From: Polaribacter sp. NJDZ03
GTDB lineage: Bacteria; Bacteroidota; Bacteroidia; Flavobacteriales; Flavobacteriaceae
Length of the DNA stretch: 64,000 nucleotides
Assembly: GCF_019263805.1 (NCBI RefSeq)
Contig: NZ_CP079195.1
Span: 933,501-997,500 of the forward strand
Direction: 5' to 3'
Below the pieces are notes generated by a model. It did not search any database. It had not been told where the DNA came from and saw only the letters and a program-made list of their open reading frames with translations. The stretch's first letter is position 1. The number at the start of each line of letters is the position of its first letter. Below, one piece after another: positions 8,226-16,761 of the stretch. A program made the position numbers and the translations under genes.

Positions 8226-10055
8226 TTATTCTTTAATAAATTTTGCTGTTGCAAATACGCTATTTATAGAACACTTAATTAAGTAAATTCCAGAGGATAA
8301 ATTAGAAACATCAATAGATTCGTTATTTTTATTGATTTCCAAACTCATTACTTGCTTCCCTAATAAATTATAGATCGCTGCACTTTTAATCATGTTTTGA
8401 GCAGTAATATTTAATCTATTTGAAGTAGGGTTAGGAAACATAGAAACGTTTGACAAAGCATTATCATTTACACCTGCTGTTGCAGAATTAAATAAAACAA
8501 CATCATCAATATAAAAAGTAAAATTTGCAGAACCATCACCTTCTGTTCCATTATCAAAAATTATAACCAATTTATCATAGGTATTCGCTTTATTAATTGC
8601 CGTATAATCAAAAGTTAAAGTTTCCCAAGTATTCGCCATCGTTGTTGCTACTTCTTTTTCGAAAAAAATTGCCCCATTTCCTGAATCTTCTACTTTTAAT
8701 AAAACTTTTGCTCCTACTCTTGGAGAAAAAACTTTCATTGTAAACATGTCGTTATTTGCAAAATCCATTGCAGCACTCATATTAAGAGAACTTCCTCCCC
8801 ATGGTTGACCTGCACTTTTAACCATTTTACCAACATTTGCAGAAGTATTGTCTGCATTACTATGAGGATTTGTTTCTGTTGTTACAGCTCCTCCATCAAA
8901 ATCTCCCCATGTCGTTGCGCTCTCAAAATCTAGAGGTAAAGCTACTTTAGGTATTACAACACCTGAAGAAGACAACGAAATATCATCTATATAAAAAGTA
9001 TAATTTTCGCTTCCATCTCCCATTATGTCATTGTCAAAAATAATAACTAATTTTTTATAAGATGCCGTTTTACTTATTGCTGCATAATCAAAAGTTAAAG
9101 TTTCCCATCCATTTGCAATTGTTGTTAGAACTTCTTTACTATAATTAATTCCTGCATCTCCAGAATTTTCTACTTTTAATAATACTTTTGCTCCTACTCT
9201 TGGTGAATATACTTTCATTGTAAAAGTATCATTATTAGCAAAATCCATTGCAGAACTTAAGGTTAACGCACTTCCTCCCCAAGTTTTACCTTCAAATTTC
9301 ACCATCTTACCAACTTTTTCTGAAGTATTATCTGCATTGTTATAAGGGTTTGTTACTGTTGATACAACTCCTCCATCAAAATCTGACCAAGTTATTTCGC
9401 TTTCAAAATCTAATGGTAACGAAGCAGTACCTGCAACAGGAGCTGCTGGTGCATCTGTTAATTTTTCTGCATTAAATTTTATATTATCAATATAAATGGT
9501 GTTACCTTCTGCTCTATCCGCCATATCTTGCGTCCAATCTACAAAAACAACCATTTGACTAATATTTGATAAATCTCCATTAGGATTTATACCAGAAAGA
9601 TCGAATGTTAATGTTTGCCATTCATTAACAACTAAATTACCAACATTTTGGTCTGTAATTTGAAATGAAGTTCCTGCACTATTTGTTCCCATTTTAATAC
9701 CTACAGTACCTACGTAATTTTTATGTACATCCATAGTTAAGGTTAAGTTACTTGCAACACTCATATCAATTTTCCAAGTACCAAATTTAGAGTCTTCCCA
9801 TTTATTATTAACACCTGCATAAAAAGCATTACTAGGTCCCATAACAATTTTCATTACTTTAGAAGTCGTAGCGTTTACACCATTTAAATTTGGATTGTCT
9901 ACTATTTCTGCTGGAGCTGGTTCGTTATCAAAGGTATACCAATTAGATGCTAATCCTGACGGAGTACCTTCTTCAAAATCTAAATGATATTCTTGTTGTT
10001 GTGAAAAGCCTATTGAAGTAATTAAAAAGGCTAGTAGTAAAGTAATTTTTTTCAT
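8226..10055 (-). CDS. Secreted multi-module carbohydrate-binding protein with T9SS C-terminal tail
   Basis: Secreted protein of about 609 residues with no recognisable catalytic domain. I chose the ATG at 10055 because MKKITLLLAFLITSIGFSQ is a clean signal peptide; the frame extends 10 codons further without one. Order: a divergent jelly-roll-like module (about 20-205), two tandem homologous modules of 160 residues (both beginning LPLDFES, with FDGG, SPRVGAKVLLKVE, DGS and YIDD), and a type IX secretion sorting tail (MFPNPTSNRLNITAQ, later SGIYLIK). The tandem modules resemble those in the surface glycan-binding protein at 23421, so I infer beta-glucan binding at the cell surface or released. 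It is separated from the main operon by a terminator but shares a promoter-region motif with susC. Confidence 0.8.
   Translation of the reverse strand: MKKITLLLAFLITSIGFSQQQEYHLDFEEGTPSGLASNWYTFDNEPAPAEIVDNPNLNGVNATTSKVMKIVMGPSNAFYAGVNNKWEDSKFGTWKIDMSVASNLTLTMDVHKNYVGTVGIKMGTNSAGTSFQITDQNVGNLVVNEWQTLTFDLSGINPNGDLSNISQMVVFVDWTQDMADRAEGNTIYIDNIKFNAEKLTDAPAAPVAGTASLPLDFESEITWSDFDGGVVSTVTNPYNNADNTSEKVGKMVKFEGKTWGGSALTLSSAMDFANNDTFTMKVYSPRVGAKVLLKVENSGDAGINYSKEVLTTIANGWETLTFDYAAISKTASYKKLVIIFDNDIMGDGSENYTFYIDDISLSSSGVVIPKVALPLDFESATTWGDFDGGAVTTETNPHSNADNTSANVGKMVKSAGQPWGGSSLNMSAAMDFANNDMFTMKVFSPRVGAKVLLKVEDSGNGAIFFEKEVATTMANTWETLTFDYTAINKANTYDKLVIIFDNGTEGDGSANFTFYIDDVVLFNSATAGVNDNALSNVSMFPNPTSNRLNITAQNMIKSAAIYNLLGKQVMSLEINKNNESIDVSNLSSGIYLIKCSINSVFATAKFIKE
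8484..9423 (-). repeat. Two tandem 480 bp coding repeats (binding modules)
   Basis: Units of about 480 bp (8484-8943 and 8964-9423) inside the preceding gene. Matching stretches such as ACTTTTGCTCCTACTCTTGG recur at 8704 and 9184, exactly 480 bp apart, and each unit encodes the same module of about 155 residues. Confidence 0.8.
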
Positions 10056-10123
10056 AATTATTTGTGTTTTAAATTTATGGAACAATATTAACCTTATTAT
10101 GCACTATATTAACTTAAAACACT

Positions 10124-10140
10124 ACAACAAAAAACATACA
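10124..10140 (-). promoter_or_regulatory. 17-mer shared with the susC upstream region
   Basis: TGTATGTTTTTTGTTGT (minus strand) is identical to 30029-30013. Both copies end 68-69 bp before their start codons (10055 and 29945). A second conserved block, ATTCAG followed by a T-rich run, precedes each copy at a different spacing. The TTTG inside may act as a -33 box, with TATAGTGC 19 bases downstream as a weak -7. I infer coregulation with the operon. Confidence 0.5.
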
Positions 10141-10548
10141 ACCAAAAAATATTCTGAATTTTAAGTTTATTCATCAATGAAATAAGTACTTAACATCGTT
10201 TTATTTTTCCTTTAAATTACTAATTATTAAATAGATATATTTATTTGTATTGGTAATGTATAGCTAAAAAAACATAAGTAGAGTTCTATTTTTGTTTGAG
10301 ATTGTTCTAAACCAAAATAAAACGAATAACTTTCCACTATACACAAAATAAACAATTCATTTATCAAGATCTTAATTACTTTTATGCAATTTGAATCCCC
10401 TTTATGTTCTTAAAGTAAAATAAGAATTAAAACCTGTTACACCATCCTACATAAAAAGTATAACTATTACAACCCCTAATTTGGTATCAATAACCATTAA
10501 AACCTCAACTTAAACTCCTTTATTTATGCAATACAGATCCTACAAAAA

Positions 10549-10581
10549 AAACGCTATAAATAATTAATATTCATAGCGTTT
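10549..10581 (-). terminator. Terminator of the glucan-utilisation operon
   Basis: AAACGCTAT (10549-10557) pairs perfectly with ATAGCGTTT (10573-10581) around a 15 nt loop. On the minus strand the stem is followed by eight T residues. It lies 110 bp after the stop of the symporter gene and separates the operon from the gene at 8226-10055. Confidence 0.75.
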
Positions 10582-10690
10582 AAAAAATAATTTAAAAAGT
10601 AACTTATCTTATTTCTTAATATTTTAATTTTCCTTTCTTAACCTGTTACCTGTTATCTATAGAAACTTAAACATCATCAATTTCTCTATT

Positions 10691-12106
10691 TTAGTGTACC
10701 TTACGTTTGTCTAATTCTATTCTAATTTCTCCAGCACGTTTCTCAGAAAGGTCATAATTTCTCATGATGTACATTGCAATAAGAGTTCCTGCTATAGGAA
10801 ACCCTGAAAAGAATAACCTTAATCCAATAAGTGCCTCTTCTGTCTGAATATTAACTGCAGAATCAAACCCTACAACAGATAAAATTGCACCACTTAAACC
10901 TCCTGCAATTCCGAACCCAAACTTCACCATCCACCAGTAAATAGCTCCAAAAACACCTTCTCTACGTTTACCTGTATTTAATTCATCTAAATCAATTACA
11001 TCTGCTGTCATAGACATCATTAAAGTAAATAAACCTCCAATACCAAAAGAAAAGAAAGGCAATGCAAAAAGAAACATATAGGGTTTACCAGGAATAAACA
11101 AAAACCATAACATAATATAACCAACTACAGAAATTCCTTGAGACACCATAAAGGCTTGTTTTTTTCCTATTTTTTTAGACATTTTAGCCACAATAGGAAT
11201 CACTAAAAAAGTAGTTACCAAAGCCCCAACACTTCCAAATAACGTTGGCCAAATTCCTGCGGCAGCAGCATCTCCTTTAAAAAGATAATACACAATAATA
11301 AAAAAGGTAAAACTTGCTACGGTATTAAATGCATTAAAAACAAAGAAAGTAGCAAAACATAGTTTCTTAAAAGGTTTAGATTTGAATGCTTCCACAAAAT
11401 TATTTCCTATTTCTTTTAAACTTCCTCCAATATTTTTTAATGTTAAAGAAGCATAATTTTCATTTATGGTAGACTTACTTTTGATAAAAATAGCAGGTAC
11501 CATTGCACAAATTGCAAAAACAACGCCTACCCAAACAGCCAATTCTCTTACCGCAACATCTGCTGTAACATACCATTCTGGATCGTACATAATAACCCAA
11601 AACCAAGGCGCAATTACCCAAGCCCATTGACCAATCCATTGTGCTACTGCCATGATACTTGTTCTCTCATGAAAATCGTCGCTCATTTCATAGCCCATAG
11701 CTACATAAGGAACACTAAAAATGGTAAGACCTAAATAAAATGCAAAAGAGGTTAATAAGAAATACCAAAAATTATAATCGAGCGAGTTTTCTCTAAACAA
11801 TTGCCACATAATTATAAAGGAAATCCCCATTACAATGGCTCCAATAAAAACATACTGTCTTCGTCTACCCCATCGAGATTTGGTGTTGTCTGAAATATAT
11901 CCCATAATAGGATCTGTAATCGCATCAAAAATTCTTGGCACTAAAGAGATAACTCCCCACATCCAACCCGGAAAACCTAAATCTTTCACCAAAACGACTA
12001 TAAATATTCCTATTACAGCTGGAAACATTTGATTTGCAAGCATACCTACTCCAAAGGCAATTTTTTGACTCAATGGAACTTTAGAAGACGTTTTAGTATA
12101 AGACAT
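10691..12106 (-). CDS. GPH-family (MelB-like) sugar:cation symporter
   Basis: Inner-membrane major-facilitator transporter of 471 residues with about 12 hydrophobic segments. The glycoside-pentoside-hexuronide signature near residues 60-90 is clear: RIFDAITDPIMGYISDNTKS followed by RWGRRR. It is the last gene of the beta-glucan operon, 10 bp after the GH30 gene. I infer that it moves glucose, laminaribiose or longer laminari-oligosaccharides from periplasm to cytoplasm, which the cytoplasmic phosphorylase at 16762 requires. The substrate cannot be read from the sequence. Confidence 0.9.
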   Translation of the reverse strand: MSYTKTSSKVPLSQKIAFGVGMLANQMFPAVIGIFIVVLVKDLGFPGWMWGVISLVPRIFDAITDPIMGYISDNTKSRWGRRRQYVFIGAIVMGISFIIMWQLFRENSLDYNFWYFLLTSFAFYLGLTIFSVPYVAMGYEMSDDFHERTSIMAVAQWIGQWAWVIAPWFWVIMYDPEWYVTADVAVRELAVWVGVVFAICAMVPAIFIKSKSTINENYASLTLKNIGGSLKEIGNNFVEAFKSKPFKKLCFATFFVFNAFNTVASFTFFIIVYYLFKGDAAAAGIWPTLFGSVGALVTTFLVIPIVAKMSKKIGKKQAFMVSQGISVVGYIMLWFLFIPGKPYMFLFALPFFSFGIGGLFTLMMSMTADVIDLDELNTGKRREGVFGAIYWWMVKFGFGIAGGLSGAILSVVGFDSAVNIQTEEALIGLRLFFSGFPIAGTLIAMYIMRNYDLSEKRAGEIRIELDKRKVH

Positions 12107-12116
12107 AATTTAGATT

Positions 12117-13607
12117 TTATTTAATTGCTATCATTACTGTTTGTAATGCTTGTGCATCTATATTTATAAGCGTTTCTTTTTCTCCTAAAAGAACTTTGAA
12201 ACTTTTCTTCGTTTTTCCTTCATTAAAAACTACCACAGCTATAGAACCATCTGGATTTTGAGCTGCTGTAACTTGCAACTCTTTATCAGAATTTTCTAAA
12301 CCAATTACTTTTGCTTCTGGTCTAATGTATTTACTAAAATGTGCCATGGTGTAATACAATGGTGTAAAATAAACTTCATCTTTTTCTGGATCTACAATTA
12401 CCGGAGCTACACACCAGTTTTCAAACCAATTTGGACCTCCTTTAGTATCTAAAACCATGTTCCAGTCTACCCAACCGTCTACCCAGTTATTAAGGCAACC
12501 AATAATGTCTCTTGCATATCTGTTTACTGGTGCATATTTTGGATGTAAATATTTATTTTCTGGTTCTCTCCAGTCATATCCCCAATCTGTTGCTTCTTTT
12601 TTCCAATACCAAGCATCGTCTTGCCAAACAGGTATTTCAGAATCGATACATCCTTCTGTTTCAATTAAGTATTTTTCTGGTGCTTTATTATGTGCATATT
12701 GTAATGCTTCTGGGAAAACTTCATAAGTGCTTTCATACCAATGAATTGCAGTTCCATCAAAATATTTAGAAGAATTTTCACTTCTATACATTTCATCTAC
12801 CCATTCTTTTAATCCTTCTCTATTTTGGTCATATCCTAAAATAATTTTATCGCCATATCCATCTTTTTCTAATTTTGGACCTAAATGGAACTCTACAAAA
12901 TCAGTCATTTCTTTTGGCGTAAAATGCATACTCTCCCAGTTATTTCCATTTCCGTGTGGTTCATTTTCTACTGTAAACCCCCAAATATCTATTCCTTCTG
13001 CTTCGTAAGCATCTATATATTTAGAAAAGAACAATGCCCAAGTATCATAATATTTTGGTAATAATTTTCCTCCAACCCATTTGTTATTATCCTTCATCCA
13101 CGGAGCAGCCGTCCAAGGTGAAGCAAATATTTTAAATCCGTCTTTAGAGGCTTTCATGGCATCTTTTATCATCGGAATTAAATCGTCCATATCATCTTTA
13201 ATAGTAAAATGTTCTAAGTTTACATCATCTGCTACCGGAGAATATGAATACTGACTTAAAGAGAAATCACAAGAATTCATGTGGGTTCTTGTTAACGAAT
13301 AATTTGCGCCTTCTTCTGAGAAATACGCTTGAATAATAGTATCTCTGTTTTTCTGACTCAATTTATTTAATAAATAAGCCGATGATTCTGTAAAAGCACC
13401 TCCGAAACCTGTAATGGTTTGAAAGGTTTTATCTGGATTTAATGTGATTGTAGCTGCATTTTCAGCAGGAATAAAATCAGTGATTTTAGTTAGTTTATTT
13501 CCTGCTTCCGAAGTTTCATAAACATCTACTGATAATTTGTTATCCTTCTGGTTGCAACTAATCATTATGACTAAAAATAGTGTGTAAAAAAAATAGTTCG
13601 TTTTCAT
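12117..13607 (-). CDS. GH30 glycoside hydrolase, lipoprotein (probable beta-1,6-glucan debranching enzyme)
   Basis: Lipoprotein of 496 residues: signal ending LFLVIMISCNQ with lipobox Cys18. The GH30 (beta/alpha)8 barrel begins at about residue 60 (TITGFGGAFTESSAYLL). The acid/base is Glu216 in TVENEPHG and the nucleophile Glu318 in LIETEGC. The small C-terminal beta domain that goes with GH30 barrels covers about 420-496. Family knowledge: GH30 enzymes in marine Flavobacteriia laminarin loci remove beta-1,6-linked glucose branches; other GH30 members are beta-glucosidases. Together with GH17 next to it (11 bp) this fits laminarin debranching. A second, clearly divergent GH30 lies at 15054. 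Confidence 0.9.
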   Translation of the reverse strand: MKTNYFFYTLFLVIMISCNQKDNKLSVDVYETSEAGNKLTKITDFIPAENAATITLNPDKTFQTITGFGGAFTESSAYLLNKLSQKNRDTIIQAYFSEEGANYSLTRTHMNSCDFSLSQYSYSPVADDVNLEHFTIKDDMDDLIPMIKDAMKASKDGFKIFASPWTAAPWMKDNNKWVGGKLLPKYYDTWALFFSKYIDAYEAEGIDIWGFTVENEPHGNGNNWESMHFTPKEMTDFVEFHLGPKLEKDGYGDKIILGYDQNREGLKEWVDEMYRSENSSKYFDGTAIHWYESTYEVFPEALQYAHNKAPEKYLIETEGCIDSEIPVWQDDAWYWKKEATDWGYDWREPENKYLHPKYAPVNRYARDIIGCLNNWVDGWVDWNMVLDTKGGPNWFENWCVAPVIVDPEKDEVYFTPLYYTMAHFSKYIRPEAKVIGLENSDKELQVTAAQNPDGSIAVVVFNEGKTKKSFKVLLGEKETLINIDAQALQTVMIAIK

Positions 13608-13618
13608 TGTTGTTATTT

Positions 13619-14893
13619 TTATCTTTTATACTCTGTGTTCGGAACCAAAACATCGTTCATTAATGCTTCTTTATTTCCATTATATGTTTTTGTAATTGAC
13701 TTACCTCCTCTTGTTAAACCTTTAAAAACACCTTTATCTACCAAATTCCAAAGTGAATATTTAGCTTCTCCTTTTAGGTTGATTAAACCAAAGTGATTTT
13801 CAGATCCATTTGAGTTATTTGCATCTTTCCATTGTTCATCAAAAGCTTCAAAATAGAAACAAGAAATTCCTTCTTTATGCGTCCATTCTCTTAAATGTTG
13901 ATAATACAAACCTTGCTTATATTCATCTGTAGCTCTAGAACCATTTATACCATAATGTCCGCTAGAAATAGTTGCCCACCCAGTTTCACCAATATGAATC
14001 GTTTTGGTAGCATCTATACTTTTTACATAATTCACAACATCACTATATTGTTTTTTAGCAAACGTAAAAGCACGCAACATGGCACTGTCTACCTTTTCTT
14101 TGTCTGATAAATTTTCTTCATTTTTAGGAACTTTCCAAAATTCCGGATTATAGTGAGAGTTATGGTACGCATACGTGTGCATAGAAATATAATCTACCGC
14201 TTTTATCAATTTTTCTAAATCTTCAGTATGATACATTGAATCACCGCCTCCCCAAGAAGCAAAATCATCTGAACTTGTAATCCAAACATCTTTAGACAAT
14301 GCGCCGTTTTTCTTTAAATTTTGAAGATGATTTACCCATTTTAAAATTACATTCGGTTGCACAAAATAACTTGCCGCCCATTTTACCATCGCTTCATTAC
14401 CCACTGCAATTACTTTTACAATGTCTGGATATTTGTTTGCCAACGCTACTGCTCTTGCAATTTCTCCTTCATTCTGATCACTTTCAATATCATGATTTGG
14501 TTCTTTGTCCGTCCAAGCATTTAAACAATCTATCCAAGCCCCCAACATTACATACATTTCAAAATCTACATCCTCTTTTTTAAGTTGATGAATGGCTTCT
14601 AAAACATTCGCTGCATGTGGTAATTCTTGTTGAACATTGTAAGTTCTTAAAACCTTAATACCCATTGCCGAAAGAATTTTTAAATCTTCTTTCAACTCTT
14701 TAATTGTAGGCTGATTTTCTCTTGATTGCTCTCTATAACCTCCATAAGAAATGGCTAAATACTCTGGATTTCCTAAAATATGTTCTGCTGTTATTGCTAC
14801 CTTTTTCTCTTCTTTTAACTTCACTTTAGAATTACAACTAATGCAAAAAGTCAAAACAATAATTGCAAAGAAAATTTTAATAATTGAATTCAT
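13619..14893 (-). CDS. GH17 beta-1,3-glucanase, lipoprotein
   Basis: Clan GH-A glucanase of about 424 residues. I chose the ATG at 14893 because MNSIIKIFFAIIVLTFCISC is a lipoprotein signal; the frame runs 11 codons further. GH17 hallmarks: IKVLRTYNV near the first strand, acid/base Glu167 in IAVGNEA, and nucleophile Glu303 in HIGETGWAT. GH17 enzymes act on beta-1,3-glucans, often preferring unbranched stretches, so the flanking GH30 debranching enzymes make sense as partners. Spacing is 11 bp to the downstream GH30; the upstream gap of 160 bp has no clear promoter or terminator. Confidence 0.92.
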   Translation of the reverse strand: MNSIIKIFFAIIVLTFCISCNSKVKLKEEKKVAITAEHILGNPEYLAISYGGYREQSRENQPTIKELKEDLKILSAMGIKVLRTYNVQQELPHAANVLEAIHQLKKEDVDFEMYVMLGAWIDCLNAWTDKEPNHDIESDQNEGEIARAVALANKYPDIVKVIAVGNEAMVKWAASYFVQPNVILKWVNHLQNLKKNGALSKDVWITSSDDFASWGGGDSMYHTEDLEKLIKAVDYISMHTYAYHNSHYNPEFWKVPKNEENLSDKEKVDSAMLRAFTFAKKQYSDVVNYVKSIDATKTIHIGETGWATISSGHYGINGSRATDEYKQGLYYQHLREWTHKEGISCFYFEAFDEQWKDANNSNGSENHFGLINLKGEAKYSLWNLVDKGVFKGLTRGGKSITKTYNGNKEALMNDVLVPNTEYKR

Positions 14894-15053
14894 ATTTTTG
14901 ATAATTAAATACTGTTTACACATCAAGATGTATAACCTTGAATATATTTATTTAGAATACCGATTTGTATAAGAAACATAGTATTTGAATTGACACTATA
15001 TTTCAGTTTTACACTTAGCCTAGTCTACTTTTAAGCATACGTTTTGATTTTTT

Positions 15054-16646
15054 TTACTTATTACGTAAATGAATCGTTTGAACAGCTCTAGCTGCTATTT
15101 TCGTTGTAAAAGTCTTAGTTTCTAAAACAATCGATACTTCATGAGCTTCTTTATTTTGGTTAAAAACAACCACAGCAATAGAACCATCTGTATTTTTTGC
15201 AGCTGTATATATTACCCCATCTACTGCTTCTCCTTTTACACCGATTCTGTGTGCATCTGGGCGAATGAACTTACTAAAATGACTCAATAAATAATATAAA
15301 GGCGTATAAATTACTTCGTCAGTAACAGGATTGATAAGTACTGGTGCGCTATTAAAATTATCGTAAGGATTTGGTTGTCCTTTATTACTAAGAATGCTAC
15401 ACCACTCAATATATCCTTGAGTTCCGTGGTTTAAATCTGTAATAATATCGTTTGCATACGTTTCGAAAGGCACAAAAGTACCTGCATAATCTGTACTTGA
15501 TCTCCAATATTGACCAATTGGATCATTGGCATCAATATCTATACTAGATTCGGTATGAATCATCCCTTTGTTTGGCCAATTTTTCTGTAATTCTGCTAAT
15601 TCTTTTGCATACCAATTATTCTCTTTTAACTCTGAATTTGTATACCAATGAAAAGCAGTTCCCCAAGCATATTTAGATGCTTCTGGATCTTCATACGTTT
15701 TTGCAACATAGTCATTCATTGTAGACTTATTATGGTCATAAATCAATACGTGTAATCCTGCATCTAAATCATCAAGATTAAGATGACCATCTTTAACCAA
15801 TTGAGGCCCCAAATGATCTCTCAAAAAGTCTCTCCCTTGTTCTGGCGTAAATCCATTACTATCCCATTGTGCATCATGCGCATGTAATGGTTCATTCTGT
15901 GGCGTAAGTCCCCAAAGAGTAATACCTTGTTCTTTATATGCAGTTACATATTTAGACATATATTCAGCCCAAAGCCCATAATATTCCGGTAGTAAACTAC
16001 CATTAGTCATTTTAGCAGTTTCTCCTGCTTTCATCCAAGATGGAGGACTCCAAGGTGAAGCAATAATCTTAAAATCTGCACCAGGAATACTAGCTGCTTC
16101 TAAAATCATTGGAATAAGATCATAGTTTGGATCTATCAATTCAATGCCACGTACCTGATCGTTTTCTTCTCCAGAAAATCCTTTCATATCTTCATGGATA
16201 CTAAAAGTTGAAAGATCTTCATCTCCCTCTTCTACATAAGTGTAATGATTGTTTGAATAATCACTACTGTTAATGTGCGTTCGTGTAAGCGTAAATCCAG
16301 CACCTTCTGTTGGACTAAAAAGTTTGGCTAAAACTTTTTTACGAGAATCGACTGGTATGGTAGCTAAATTCCATGCTGAAGATTCAGTAAAAGAAGCACC
16401 AAAACCATAATACTTTTGATATTCTTCATTAGGAAAAAGCTGTAATGTTACTTTTTTTACTTCTGTAACAGGTGTTTTAACTTCATCACTTGATAGTAAT
16501 TTAAGGTTGTCACCAGCTTGTGATGTTTGATAAACATCTGACACATAATTTTCATAAGCACTTTTTGGTGAGCAGCTAACAAAAATTATGGATATAAACA
16601 AAAACCATAACCCGCCAATGTTTAGAATATCAGATTGCTTATTCAT
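15054..16646 (-). CDS. Second GH30 glycoside hydrolase, lipoprotein
   Basis: Lipoprotein-type GH30 of about 530 residues. The frame opens at 16694 with further ATGs at 16667 and 16646; I prefer 16646 because MNKQSDILNIGGLWFLF then SIIFVSC gives a normal-length lipoprotein signal. The catalytic barrel starts at YYGFGASFTESSAWNL. The acid/base Glu is in TPQNEPLHAHDAQW and the nucleophile Glu in MIHTESSID. It shares motifs and layout with the GH30 at 12117 but differs through most of the chain and has an insertion of about 40 residues near the start of the barrel, so the pair is not a recent duplicate. A different branch or chain-end preference is likely. Confidence 0.9.
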   Translation of the reverse strand: MNKQSDILNIGGLWFLFISIIFVSCSPKSAYENYVSDVYQTSQAGDNLKLLSSDEVKTPVTEVKKVTLQLFPNEEYQKYYGFGASFTESSAWNLATIPVDSRKKVLAKLFSPTEGAGFTLTRTHINSSDYSNNHYTYVEEGDEDLSTFSIHEDMKGFSGEENDQVRGIELIDPNYDLIPMILEAASIPGADFKIIASPWSPPSWMKAGETAKMTNGSLLPEYYGLWAEYMSKYVTAYKEQGITLWGLTPQNEPLHAHDAQWDSNGFTPEQGRDFLRDHLGPQLVKDGHLNLDDLDAGLHVLIYDHNKSTMNDYVAKTYEDPEASKYAWGTAFHWYTNSELKENNWYAKELAELQKNWPNKGMIHTESSIDIDANDPIGQYWRSSTDYAGTFVPFETYANDIITDLNHGTQGYIEWCSILSNKGQPNPYDNFNSAPVLINPVTDEVIYTPLYYLLSHFSKFIRPDAHRIGVKGEAVDGVIYTAAKNTDGSIAVVVFNQNKEAHEVSIVLETKTFTTKIAARAVQTIHLRNK

Positions 16647-16761
16647 TTTTCCAGTATAATTTTTCATTTTCCTTTTGATATCAAATATGTTCATTCCTTA
16701 CTATATTTTACGAATACTCCACCAACTGTAAAGCAAAAACCTTACAGCTGAGTTGTATTAT

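Larger units (their letters stand above)
10056..10690. other. 635 bp intergenic region between the glucan operon and the binding-module gene
   Basis: No gene was found. It holds the operon terminator (10549-10581) and the upstream region of the binding-module gene, including the shared motif at 10124-10140. The remaining stretch, about 10165-10545, is AT-rich with no coding character or clear repeat that I can see. Confidence 0.6.

Noticed and set aside
12117..16646. The two GH30 genes as a recent tandem duplication
   Set aside because: They share only family motifs, differ in insertions and flank a GH17 gene; no long DNA identity was seen.
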